Shown: in pieces, positions 39,156-50,262 of the stretch | How positions within the stretch are numbered: position 1 is the first letter of the stretch | Layout of the letters: every line of letters begins with the position of its first letter | Origin: Ipomoea triloba | Lineage: Eukaryota; Streptophyta; Magnoliopsida; Solanales; Convolvulaceae | DNA: 64,000 bases | Direction: 5' to 3' | Assembly (NCBI RefSeq): GCF_003576645.1 | Contig: NC_044923.1 | Location: 14,150,724 to 14,214,723, forward strand | The notes under the pieces: generated by a model | What the model saw: only the letters and a program-made list of their open reading frames with translations | Told to the model about the DNA's origin: nothing | The model's database searches: none | Made by a program: the position numbers and the translations under genes

Positions 39156-41448
39156 TAGAGGTGGCCAAACCCCGGGCTTGGGCCGGTTCCGGGCCTATAA
39201 TATCCCAAGTCGAGACTAGCCCAAGATATAAAGGGCCGGTCCGGTCTCGGGCCGGTTCGGAATATTTTAATATTTTTTATAAATATTTTAATATATAAAT
39301 TAATTTATTTTGTTTACAATGAGATTTGAACCCTTAACCTTATAATTAACAACTTAAGTGTATCCAATTAAGTTACTTCAACCTTTTGATACATAAATAA
39401 TAATTAATATATATATTACAAAAACAAAAAATTTATTTGCACACACAAAGTTGCAACATGCAACGGCCGAACTTTGGTCGTTGCACGTTGCAACATATGA
39501 ACCTTGGGTGGCTGCCACAATGGCAGCTTGCCCAAGGCAAATTTTATATATATATTTTTTAATAAAAATAATAGTAGTGGCAGGCAACTGGTGAACATGC
39601 CAACATTTCAGATTTTCAGCAAAGCATGGCACATTTGCCATGCTTTGCACTGCCTCCTAGGCCACTACTCTCCCGGGCCTGGGCCCGGGCCTGGTCTTGG
39701 GCCGTGCCTGGGCCGGTTAGGGGCCTGGGCCGTGCTTGAGCCTGGTCCTGGGCCGGTTTGGGGCTGGGCTCCGGGCTTGTTTTTTAGAGGATGATACACT
39801 CTCATTTGTACCTATTTTACTTGTATTTTTATGTAGGTTTTATAGTTAATTGTGTGATAAAATGTTGTGTCCAATGCTTATTTCCTTGTTTTCATATTTT
39901 AAATGGTATAATGCTTGGTTTAGATGTTTTTGATGTGTTTAGAAGTGCATTAGAACTATTTGGGAGCAAAAGCCAATTCAAAGGAGCCAAAGAGTTGTAA
40001 TTCCCGCTACCATGGCGACATCTTGGTAATCGGACCATATCTCTTCCTATGAATATCCAAATGAGATGATTCTTGAGCCATTGGAAAGAAGACTTCAAGG
40101 GCTACAACTCTTATGAAGACATCAAAGTGTAGATCAAAAGGAAAACTAGTCAAAAGATCAAAGAGTTGTAATTCCTGCTAAATATGGCGACACCTCGGTA
40201 ATTGGATCATATCTCAGTCTAGGAGTATCCAAATGAGGTGATTCTTGAACCATTGGAAAGAAGACTTCAAGGGCTACAATTCTTATGAAGACATTAAAGT
40301 GTGATTCAAAAGGGAAAAGAGCCTAATTCTCGCCGCGGCGAGAGTTGCAGATCTGCGATTTTGCAGTTCTTTGAATTGCCATTTTTGCCCCCCATTCTCC
40401 ACCCACTATAAAAGCATCACTTCCTATCAACCCTAACAAGCTTGGCTGCGGATTTGGACCAAAAATGAGAGCAAGGAAGAAGATTTGAAGCAACAACAAG
40501 AGAAGAGAAGAGCTTGGAGGCATCATTCGGGAGAATTTCTTTCTCTCTTTTCTATTTTAAAGCTTTATTGTATATTTGTTGAATTTATTTTAGCCATGAT
40601 AGGCTAAGCTTTCCTTTGGGATTTTTGGATTGATAAGTGTTTATGAACCTATGTGCCTAGTTCTTTAATTGCTTGAATGAAATATCTATTTGGGTTTATT
40701 ACTTGTGTTGTAATTGTGGCTTAATTTCTTGATGCTTGTAGTTAAGGATCCTAATTACTTGTTTCATTGCTAAATTTGTCTATGAATTAGAGCACCCACA
40801 ATTGCACTTGATTCTTGTACCTCGAGAGAGGACATGTTGATTAAGGGATTTATTGTGAATAGCTCACGAGAGTGAGTATTCCAATTGTGAATAGCCCACG
40901 AGAGTGGGTATTCCATTTATTGCTTGTTCTTGCTTATACGTTGTGAATAGCTCACGAGAGTGAGTATTCCAATTACCTCATTTTGGGTTTGAATTACGAG
41001 AGTAATCTTTCCCTTTTAGATTGCAATCATCCACACTTGTTGAACTCGAATGGTTATTTCACTTTGGATTGGCACTAGGTGATTAACACTTTGACAACCA
41101 AAAATCCCGCTCTTAATCTCTTGTATATAAAAGTCCATTTGCCTTGCTTCATTTATTTTGTTTTCATAATTTTAGATAAATACCCATTGTTAGCGTTGGA
41201 ATAGCTTCTCGTGAATTAATTAGTAACTAGTGCTTAATACCCCGCTTCCCTGTGGATCGATAACCCCGGAATACTCCGGGTATTTGTTTGTACATAAAAA
41301 GTCTACGACCAGAGGACCTAAACCGGCCCTTGTCAAGCGGTTCTGGTCCGGGCTAGGCCCACTTTAAAGCCGATCCGAGCTTGGTTCGTGTTTTTTCCGG
41401 ACCGATTCAGGGTTGGTTCGGTCTTGAACCGGCCCGTGGCCACCTCTA
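39156..41448. mobile_element. Non-autonomous hAT element inside LINE 1
   Basis: TAGAGGTGGCCA at the left end is matched by its exact inverse TGGCCACCTCTA at the right end. The 8-bp GCAGGCGG flanks both (39148-39155, 41449-41456), the hAT target length. Subterminal GGCCGGGCC-type repeats are dense at both ends. No transposase. It carries a solo LTR, and at about 39318-39385 a tRNA-like segment (minus-strand GGTTCAAATCTC-type B box). Confidence 0.92.
39792..41311. mobile_element. Solo LTR inside the hAT element
   Basis: Starts TGATACACTC and ends CTACGACCA, with GAGGA at 39787-39791 and 41312-41316. A 150-bp internal segment is duplicated in tandem (about 39988-40145 and 40158-40312, sharing ATTGGAAAGAAGACTTCAAG). 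Three phrases around GTGAATAGCTCACGAGAGTG lie at 40855-40970. No coding frames. The late CTTCCCTGTGGATCGATA string is common near the end of large plant LTRs, so gypsy type is likely. Confidence 0.7.
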
Positions 41449-41646
41449 GCAGGCGGTGAATGGTGGTTTGGTGCTGGAGGGTGACCGGCATGTTGAGACC
41501 AGTGTGGTCGCGGTCACAAAGAGGCGTAGGGAAGGCTCGGGAGGTGGAGGGAGGAGGGGTGGTGGCGTTTCTAATGATGTTCAGATGATAGAGGCTCCAA
41601 AAAACTTGTTCTCGGCGGGTACTGGTTCACAGGCCCGCCCGTCATC

Positions 41647-44600
41647 ATGAGTGTCCTAAGTTGGAACTGTCGTGGCTTGGGCAATCCACGAACAGTTCGT
41701 GAGGTTGTGGACCTAGTGTCCAGTAAGAAGCCCGAGTTTGTGTTTTTAATGGAAGCTAAGGTGGGTCGGATTCACACTGAGCGTCTCCGAGTCAAGCTTG
41801 GTTTTGAAGGTCTGTTTTTTGTTGATAATGTAGGATTGAGTGGCGGTTTAGCGCTGTTGTGGAGAAAAAACCGCACGGCTAGGCTGTTGAGTTATTCAAA
41901 AAACCATGTGGATGTGGAGGTTACTATTGCAGGGCTTGCAAGTTGGCGAATGACGTGTTACTACGGTTACCCTGAACGGAGCAGGAGGAGGGAGTCATGG
42001 GATTTGCTAAAGTCCCTAGCTGGTCGATCTTCGCTTCCATGGGTGGTGGTGGGGGATTTCAATGATCTCCTATTTCAGTCAGAAAAGCGAGGTGGAAACC
42101 CGCACCCGGATGCTCTTCTCCACGGTTGGGGAGGCTATGGACGATTGTCGTCTGACTCAACTACCATTGAGGGGGTATCAATTTACCTGGGAAAGGGGCA
42201 AGGGTACAGGAGATTGGTTGGAGGAGAGACTGGATAAAGTCATGGTCAATGATTGTTGGCGTGGTCTGAGGGAGGGAGCCTTCGTTGAGAACATTCTAAC
42301 ACGAACCTCGGATCACACTGCTTTGTTTCTGTGTGTTAATGATTCCCGTTCGGCTATTGGCGGCAGGCGTGTGGGATTCAGATTCGAAATGGCCTGGCAC
42401 CTTGATGAGGGTTGTAGGGAAGTGGTGGAGAGTGCATGGCAGGATGGTAGAGAAGGTGGCTTGATGAGCTGTGTAAATCTGTGTGGTGTTCGCTTGAGGA
42501 GGTGGGGTGGAGACCATTTTTATAAGTTTGGGGAGCGCATCAGACACCTCCGTGGGCGTCAGCTACAGCTTCGTGGGCTTAGGGATCCAGACTCCCTGTC
42601 TCAATTTAGGCAAGTTGAGGAGCAGCTGGCTCGCCTTGAGGCTCAGGAGGATATTTTCTGGAGGCAACGTGCCAAGCAACACTGGCTGAAAGGGGCAGAT
42701 GCAAACACTCGGTTTTACCACAGGTATGCTTCTGCTCATAAGAAGAAGAATGCTATTTCTAAACTTAAAAATGATGCTGGTAGCTGGGTAGAGGGTGAGT
42801 CAATGTCTGCTGTTGTGTTGACATACTTTGAAAACATTTTCCGAACTAGTGGTTCAGCCCCTATGGATTCGTTTTTTGCATCTGTAACCCCCCGAGTCTC
42901 CCAGGAAGATAATGAGTCCCTATTACGATCTTTTGAGCTTGATAAGGTAAAATCGGCCTTGTTTTCAATGTTCTCTGATAAGGCCCCGGGCCGGGATGGG
43001 ATGAATCCTGGATTTTATCAACATTATTGGGATGTGGTAGGGGGTGATGTGTCTGCTTTCGTGATTGATTGTTTAAACTCATGCTCCTTCCCTAGTGGTT
43101 TGAATGATACTGATGTGGTGCTTATCCCTAAAAAGTCTATTCCAGAGACTGTTTCAGATCTCAGGCCAATCGCCCTGTGCAATGTTGTGTATAAAACTAT
43201 GGCGAAAGTGTTGGCCAATAGAATGAAGCATATGTTAGGGGATCTAATCTCTGAGCCACAGAGTGCGTTTATTCCAAATAGGCTTATCACGGATAACATT
43301 CTAGTCGCTGTAGAGGTGGGTCACTATCTGAATAAGAAACAATCTGGCTTGGTCGGATGGGGGGCTCTCAAGCTTGACATGGCAAAAGCCTATGACCGAA
43401 TGGAGTGGTCGTTCCTGCGTGGGATGTTGCAGTCTCTAGGCTTTGCAGAAAGGTGGGTGAACTTGATCATGCTCTGTGTCACCTCGGTTTCTTATAGCTT
43501 CTTGATTAATGGAGCAAGGACTGGTCATGTCGTTCCCACCCGTGGGCTCAAACAAGGTGATCCACTCTCTCCGTACTTGTTTATTATCTGTGCAGAAGGG
43601 CTCTCTTTGTTGCTTCAAAAGGCTCAAGTGGATGGCTCTATTCATGGTTGTAGGGTAGCCAGGGGTGCCCCTCCTATCTCACACCTGTTCTTTGCAGATG
43701 ATAGCTTGTTGTTCTTTAAAGCTAATGCACAAGAAGCCGGGGTGGTGAAAGAGTGTCTAAATGTGTATGAGGCTATGTCTGGCCAAGCAGTGAACTATTT
43801 AAAATCTAGTGTTTGTTTCAGTAAGAACACTACAGAGGAATGCAGGGAAGAAGTGGCTCAAGTCCTTAGTGTGCCTCAAGCTCCTAACTTTGGGAAATAT
43901 CTTGGTCTCCCTGCTTTTGTGGGGAGAAACAGAAGGGCAGCTTTCTCATATATCGAAGATAAAATCAAGCAGAGGATTGGTTCGTGAAAAAGAAGCTCCT
44001 TTCTCAAGTTGGGAAGGAAATCTTGTTGAAAAGTGTGGCTCAAGCTATGCCCACTTTTTCAATGAGTGTGTTCTTGTTACCGGATGTAGTTTGCAAATCT
44101 GTTGAAAGAACTATGAACAGGTTTTGGTGGGGTTCTGGTACTGATAGGCGTATACACTGGAAGGCCTGGGATCGTCTGTGTGTGCCCATAAAGTTTGGTG
44201 GCCTGGGATTTAAGGATCTTAAAGCTTTTAATTTGGCAATGCTAGCAGGCAAACATGCATGGAGATTGTTGACTAAACCTCACTCCCTGGTGGCAAGAGT
44301 TTATAAGGCAAGATATTTTCCAAGATCCAGTTTTGTTGATGCCTCCATAGGTACTTGCCCAAGTTTCTGTTGGAGAAGTATTATGGATGCTCATGGGCTA
44401 ATTTGTGACGGGGCGAGACGAAGAATTGGGAACGGTAAAACCACTTTGATTTGGGGCCATCCATGGCTGCCTGATGATCCTAGCCCTTTGGTTCAGACTC
44501 TAATGCCTACCTACTTGAGTGGCTCTTTGGTTTCTGGATTAATTGATGAGCAGACTAGCACATGGGATATGTCCATCTTAACTGACATTTTTCACCCTAC

Positions 44601-45690
44601 TGATGTAAGACGCATTTCACGGGTGCCTGTCTCTCCTACCTATGAGGATTCTTGGTTTTGGCATGGGGACCCTAGGGGCTATTACACTGTGAGGAATGGC
44701 TACCGACGCATTGTTAGAGAAATTGATTACTCTTCAACTGGTTTTGATCATTGGAATTCGCTTTGGAAGCTTAAAGTTCCCCCTAAGTGGAAGGTCTTTC
44801 TTTGGAGAGCTCTCAATGATATACTCCCTGTGACTACAACCTTGCTTTTAAGAAGGGTAGAGGTGGAACCTGCATGCTCAATGTGTGGCTTAGAACATGA
44901 GAATGTTATGCATGCACTTGTGTTGTGTGATTTTTCCTCTATTGTTTGGCGTGAAATTGCTTTGCATGTGTCTAGCATGTCTAATGAATCTTTTGCAAAC
45001 TGGTTTACAAGCTTGATGGTGGGAATGTCTGAGGATAATATTGCTCTATCTGTGGCAGTACTTTATTTCATTTGGCAAGCACGCAACACTGCAGTTTGGG
45101 AGGGTTGCCTCCCATTGCCCAAAACCGTCGCCACGAGAGCATTCTCAGCACTGCAGGCTTGGCAATCTGTTCATCATAGAGGCATTCCAGGTGGCGGGGA
45201 AGGAGTGTAGGTCGGTTCCACGCTCAGTACGTCACTGCTGCCCAGATGCTTCTTCGACGCGGGTCATCTACCGGATTCCCAACACTCAACGTTTGTGGCG
45301 GTGCTGTTCGGTCCGGGCGGTGGTTTTCGTGCAGCAGTTGCGGGACGACTTCCGGTGTGCTTCTCACCATTAATGGCGGAGGCCATGGCTTGCAAGGAGG
45401 TATTATCATGGCTGAGACATACAGGTATCTTGGAGGTTAATGTGTTCACAGACTGCTCGCAATTACGAGGGGCCTTGACAACGAATCAGTCCACGTTTCT
45501 CTCTCACGTGGGTTTTGCTATTGATGCATGTAGAGATACGATGGTTCTCTTTAATACGTGTTCTTTCACTTTAATTCCTAGAGCACAAAATATGGTTGCT
45601 CATACTGTCGCGTCTGCTGCTTTCGCGCAGGCAAACACTTTGTACTGGGATTCTATCCCTCCAGACTCTATTTCCGCTCTTTTCAGTTAA
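41647..45690 (+). pseudogene. LINE 1 ORF2: endonuclease-reverse transcriptase-RNase H, frameshifted
   Basis: Starts MSVLSWNCRGLGNPRTVREV, the usual N-terminus of the apurinic-type endonuclease, with VVVGDFND. RT motifs include DKAPGRDGMNPGF, ALKLDMAKAYDRMEW, GLKQGDPLSPYLF and FADDSLLF (43693-43716). Then come the zinc-binding region (CSMCGLEHENVMHALVLC) and an RNase H with SPLMAEAMACKEVLSW and FTDC. Lesions: a 1-base loss near 42127 in the endonuclease, a 1-base loss at about 43986 (after IGS) and TAG at 45208-45210 before RNase H. In life the protein nicks target DNA and copies the element RNA there. Few lesions suggest fairly recent inactivation. Confidence 0.93.
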
Positions 45691-45739
45691 TCTACACGGT
45701 TATTTTGATTTCAAAAAAAAAAATAGTTGTTAGAATATG

Positions 45740-46605
45740 GAACTTGCTTCGCTTATCTCAATAAAGAATTATTTTCATTCTACAAGTAAGGAAATAATGA
45801 AAATAAAAATCATATTACATAAAATTATTTCCAAAACTCAAAATAAAATAATTTTAATAGTAAATATTCAAAAAAAATTGTATTAATCAAAAAATCAAAT
45901 TAAAATAATTTGTATTAGGTAAATATTTGAATTACATAAAATTAAAAATAATGAAAATAAAATTAGTTAAAAATTAAAATTTTTAATTCATTAAAATCAT
46001 TAAAAGTTTGTAATTAAATAATAATTTATTTTTAATTTATATAATATATTAACAACAAAATAATAAAACATTTAAATATATAAAAAATTTAAAGTCGGCC
46101 AAATAGTAAGACGAAACACTATAATTTGACACTTATAAGTTATATAATAAGTTTGCAAATTTAGAAGAACAAAAATTCTTGTGTAATAAAATCACGTAAG
46201 ATTGTAATTCGCATTTAAAATTTAGAAGAACAAAAATTGGCCTTACAAAGTTTTTTTTTTTTTTTTACTTTTAAAAAAGATTTATTATTTCTCATTTAAA
46301 CATATTTTTATTTTTATTTTTTTAATTTTCTGAAACTTTGGAAACTTTCCCCACTTAGAAGTCTATTATGTTGCCAAGGACCTTGTGAGCCTCAGTGTAA
46401 AAGTAGGGCGTACTTTTGTAATGAAATAAATAAATGGTGGGGTATTAGTAGTAAAACCAAGGACATAACACAAGATTGGTTGGACTTGAATTGGTGATTT
46501 TAGTAAGTACTATGCACTAACAAGTGTTTTTTTTTTTTTTTGAGCCATGAAGCTTTAAATCTCGTGTGCCATTTTTTTTGTAAAGCGTGTGCATCTTTAT
46601 ATTAA
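45740..46605. other. AT-rich intergenic sequence
   Basis: Very AT-rich, with poly(T) near 46250-46266 and 46527-46541. No gene or RNA signal. Confidence 0.5.
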
Positions 46606-47491
46606 CTAGTGTTTGCACACCTGCGATGCACAGAATGAATTTGCTATAATATTTAAACAAATATTTGGATCGGTAAAATAATTATAGAAATTATAACAAC
46701 AAATATTATATAGTGCAATTGAAAAGATAGTTTGGATCGATTATGTTTTGTGATGTTATCCTTGCATGAATTTGACCAAATCATTGTTGAATTAATAGCT
46801 AATGCATAGATGTAAGCATCTGGTGGTAAAACTTTGGGTATTTTATATATCAGTGTTTAGGATTTATAACTTGGGCAAAAAAAAACATAATATCACCAGT
46901 TCGAATTACACATTATTGAAAATCTCTTTGTAGACGACATTGGTAGTACTAACAGAATCTTGTCCATCCTTGTCTTGCGCTAACACCTTCAGGCCATCAG
47001 GATGGGTGACTCGGAAAAAAGTCACGTACAATTGACAGTGATTAAACACCGGTTTGCCCAACATGAGTTAGTGTTTGGCCCTGGCTTTTGTTGATAGTCA
47101 TGGCATATGCGAGCATCAATGGGAATTGTTTACACTGAAACTTGAAGGACAATCTCATATCAGAAGGAGTGAAAGACATTTGGGGGATAAGAACTTTGGT
47201 TCTTTCATGTGTCCCATTAACTATTCTTGCTTCGGCAATGTGATCTGTCAATCTTGTGACGATGAGACGCGTATCGTTGCAAAGACCAAGAGGGTGGTCT
47301 ATGTTCCGCAATAACATAACAGGTGCACCAACCTTTAATGTTAATGAATGATTGGGGAGTCCAAACCATCTCAAACTATTTAGAAATTCATGAGTGTGTA
47401 CTTTTGATAGATTTTCACCGTCTAATTCTGCCTTAAACAAACAGTCACAACTTAAATATGTTCGTCCTTTTATAATGTTCATGTCGCACAT
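46606..47491 (-). pseudogene. Helitron 3' end and Pif1-type helicase C-terminus, frameshifted
   Basis: From 47491 on the minus strand: GLPNHSLTLKVGAPVMLLRN, later KFQCKQFPLMLAYAMTINKS and QGQTLTHVG. This is the C-terminal helicase part of a plant Helitron RepHel (motif VI type YAMTINKSQGQT). One base is missing or added near 47050; in the next frame it resumes CQLYVTFFRVTHPDGLKVLA and ends TAA at 46906-46908. About 300 bases on, CATCGCAGGTGTGCAAACACTAG gives the Helitron 3' end at 46606, so the order helicase then terminus is as expected. Rep and the helicase N-terminus are absent. Confidence 0.85.
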
Positions 47492-47595
47492 GTATTGATT
47501 AATTTGATAATAAAATCAAATAAGTAAATAATAATTAACAAATTAATTGGAGTAAATCAATAATTTAAAATAACAAATAAATCAAAATTTATATA

Positions 47596-48182
47596 GGCTA
47601 TGTTTGGTAAACCTAGCTGAAAAGGTAACTGAAAACTGAAAAGCTATAAGCTCGAAGCTGAAATCTGAAGAGCTATTAAGCTAGCTGTTATGCTTAAAAG
47701 TGTTTGGTAAAATTAGCTTTTTGATAAGCTGATAAATGTAAAAAGACTAAAAAGGACATCTTCATACAATTTAAATAGTTTTAGATTTAAATAGGTTTGT
47801 TTATATATTAAAATATAAAATAGTGAAATCAATATATTTTAATAAAATATAAAGTAAGAACATATATTTGAAAACATATAAAGTAAAACAAAATGTTTAT
47901 AATTCATAAGATTAGTTCATACAAAAATCAATGTTCAAACACAAATGTCAAATTGAAATTACAACCAAACATATTGAAGAGAAAAAGTTAAAAAGGTTTA
48001 GTCAAAAAAGTTTTAATTGGGAAGGGTAAATGATGTCATTTCTTTAAAATAATAAGGTTAAAGATGGAAAAAAAATGTTAGGAAACTACTAGCTTATTTT
48101 GAAACGCTACCTTAGGTAGCGTTCAAAAATAAGCTTTTATTTTAAGCTACAAGCTTATTTTAGGAACATTACCAAACAGAGT
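47596..48182. mobile_element. MITE with GTTTGGTAA-type inverted ends
   Basis: Left end GGCTATGTTTGGTAAACC and right end, inverted, AACTCTGTTTGGTAATG. AGCT-rich sequence (AAAGCTATAAGCTCGAAGCT and AATAAGCTTTTATTTTAAGC) fills the subterminal regions. Flanking TTATA on both sides may be the target duplication but is hard to separate from AT-rich context. hAT or Harbinger type. Confidence 0.6.
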
Positions 48183-48390
48183 TTATAACTAATAAGGTAT
48201 GCCAAGCATAGCCATAATAAAATGTAAAGGTTATTACAAATAATTTGAATTTAATTTGAGTTGTATTACCATTTTTATGCATATTAATAGGTGTTCTTGG
48301 AGAACAAACCATATATCGACCATACAATACTTCACTACCGGCCACTGCAATTATTTATACCCGAAAGAAGAAAATTAAAAATTGCATAGT
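48183..48390. other. Short unassigned stretch
   Basis: On the minus strand about 48250-48345 reads VAGSEVLYGRYMVCSPRTPI without a stop, which looks exon-like. I do not recognise it. Confidence 0.25.
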
Positions 48391-49270
48391 AGTGTTTGGG
48401 CGGAAAGTTAAAATAGAGGATTTTGTTTTTATTAATAATATAGATTACGTTGCAAGGAAGTATATGTACAGTTATATTACGATTAGTAATTTTAATCTAA
48501 AATTGTATTACGAATTTGAAAGTAGGAAAGAATATATTGTATTAGGATTCGTATTAACATATTTTAATGTATAATTGTAGTATGAATAGTATAATTAAGA
48601 CCGTTTTGGGGGGAAGTTAAAAAGAGGATTTTTTTTTAATACAAAATTATACTTTCTCAGTCAATTCGCCTTCACTGGAGCTCGATCTCATGACATCTTA
48701 TATAAGGAGAGACACTGCATGCCATAGCAAGATTTTATTTTTATTAATAGTATAATTACGTTGCAATAAAGTATATGTACAATTATATTACGATTAGTAA
48801 TTTTAATCTAAAATTGTATTACGAATAATAAAGTAGGAAAAAATATATTGTATTAGGAATTGTATTAATATATTTTAATGTACAATTAAAGTACAAATAG
48901 GAATTGTATTACCATATTTTACAATATTACGCGAACCTTAATAATATAGGACTGTTTTTTGCGGGAAATTAAAATCAAAGATTTTGTTTTTATTAATAGT
49001 ATAGATTACGTTGCAGGGAAGTATATGTACAGTTATATTATGATGACTAATTTTAATCTAAAGTTGTATTACGAATATGAAAGTAGGAAAGAATATATAT
49101 CGTATTAGGAATTGTATTAACATATTTTAATGTACAATTGTAGTACAAATAGAAATGGTTTTACCATACTTTACAATATTACGCAAATCTTAATTGTATA
49201 GTACTGTTTTGGATAGCAAGTTAAAATCGAGGATTTTGTTTTTATTAATACTATAGATTATATTGTGTGC
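48391..49270. repeat. Degenerate tandem repeat, about 240-300 bp, four partial units
   Basis: GATTTTGTTTTTATTAATA starts related units near 48420, 48728, 48968 and 49230. Each is followed by AAGTATATGTACARTTATAT and TTTTAATCTAAARTTGTATT at similar offsets. Unit 1 is lengthened by an insert at about 48645-48725 containing TTCACTGGAGCTCGATCTCA, which may be a SINE piece. Confidence 0.8.
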
Positions 49271-49584
49271 CATGGAAAAAATTAAACCACTAAAATTTAT
49301 AGTTGGAGCCACTGTCAAACTATATCGCTATTGTGCGGCCATTTTAAAATACAATTACAAAGCCATTTTATATTGAACAAAATATACATGCACAAAGGTA
49401 TCATTTTTTTTTACAACATACTAGAAAATATTGCTCGCACTGCCATTTAACTTGACCCTTTTCCTACAAAGTACGTGCACACGACATTCTCATTCATGGC
49501 ACACGACTTTAATATGTAAAGCATACAACATCCAATCACGAAAAAAAAATGTGCCTTGGTAGTTTTGTGCCATTTATTAAAATA

Positions 49585-50262
49585 CTAGTTTTATACGCGC
49601 ATTGCGCGAATGGGTTAATGTCCAATGTTTATATTTAAATAAATATTTGAAAGTATACAATGCAAGATTATATAGGAGAAGTTTATACATGAGTAATTGA
49701 ATGTCGAATTTTTTTATTTAAATATCTAAATATATGAATCCAAGATAATATAGAAAATTCATTATAATTATTACTAAAATAAATGTTTGCAACCTTGTAA
49801 AATCAATAGTCTAAATATTTTGTCTAAAAATGATAGTCCAAATAAATACTACTTTTAATTTGAATTTTTTTAAGTGTTCTTAATTCTCTTTTGAGTAACA
49901 TTATCATTGTCTTCATCTTTACTATTTGTTCTCTTCCTTTTTGTTGGTAGTGTGTTATTTGCAATTCGGTTATTGTTGGTAGCATAGATGATAACGTCAT
50001 GCAATGAGATTATGATATAGGAGCTATGGACTTTCCTTTAGGTGTTCTGCTTGGGGTTCATTTGGTTTAACCATTATTGTTGAATGAGTTATTGTGGATA
50101 AAGAAATTCCTAGTTTAAGAAAAAAGATTAAATAAATTAATAAAAATTTGAAAATTTAAAATATTATGTATTCCAAAGATATTAAAAGGTAGTTTCTCGC
50201 TTCAATTTGCTGGGTAATGGGTTATTTGAGTACTTTCATTGTCAACAAATCACCCAAGTAGT
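49585..50262 (-). mobile_element. Helitron 3' half, same family as 29842-32529
   Basis: On the minus strand it ends ATGCGCGTATAAAACTAG at 49585, next to T on that strand. The remainder matches 31770-32500 of the complete copy at high identity. It stops at CACCCAAGTAG, where LINE 2 begins. Confidence 0.85.

Larger units (their letters stand above)
38294..41650 (+). pseudogene. LINE 1 ORF1 (DUF4283 and CCHC protein), broken
   Basis: Begins MASFANDGGVGGLTQRWADM. The N-terminal part is the DUF4283-type RNA-binding region of plant L1 ORF1 proteins, followed by a zinc knuckle CFFCGMLGHSYKFC near 38925-38965. TAG at 38726-38728 interrupts the frame between ILE and VGNYLG, where this family usually has a sense codon. 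A 30-bp in-frame tandem duplication lies at about 39014-39073. A hAT element splits the frame at 39156; it resumes after 41448 and ends in TGA at 41648-41650, overlapping the ORF2 start codon as ATGA. ORF1 proteins bind the element RNA. Confidence 0.88.
38137..45724 (+). mobile_element. LINE 1: near full-length L1-type element
   Basis: AGTTGTTAGAATATG at 38122-38136 and 45725-45739 is a 15-bp target duplication. Inside are a 157-bp leader, ORF1, ORF2 (endonuclease, reverse transcriptase, zinc-binding region, RNase H) and a 3' end TTTTGATTTC plus poly(A). Without the nested 2.3-kb hAT insertion and its 8-bp duplication the element is about 5.3 kb. Several lesions make it inactive. Confidence 0.95.

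Noticed and set aside
39148..41456. First taken as a Mutator-like element with 9-10 bp target duplication
   Set aside because: Placing the border at TAGAGGTGGCCA gives perfect inverted ends and an exact 8-bp duplication GCAGGCGG, which is hAT type.
46527..46620. Poly(T) at 46527-46541 as another tail-only insertion
   Set aside because: AACAAGTGTTT and AACTAGTGTTT on the two sides match imperfectly, and the right copy is part of the Helitron terminus.
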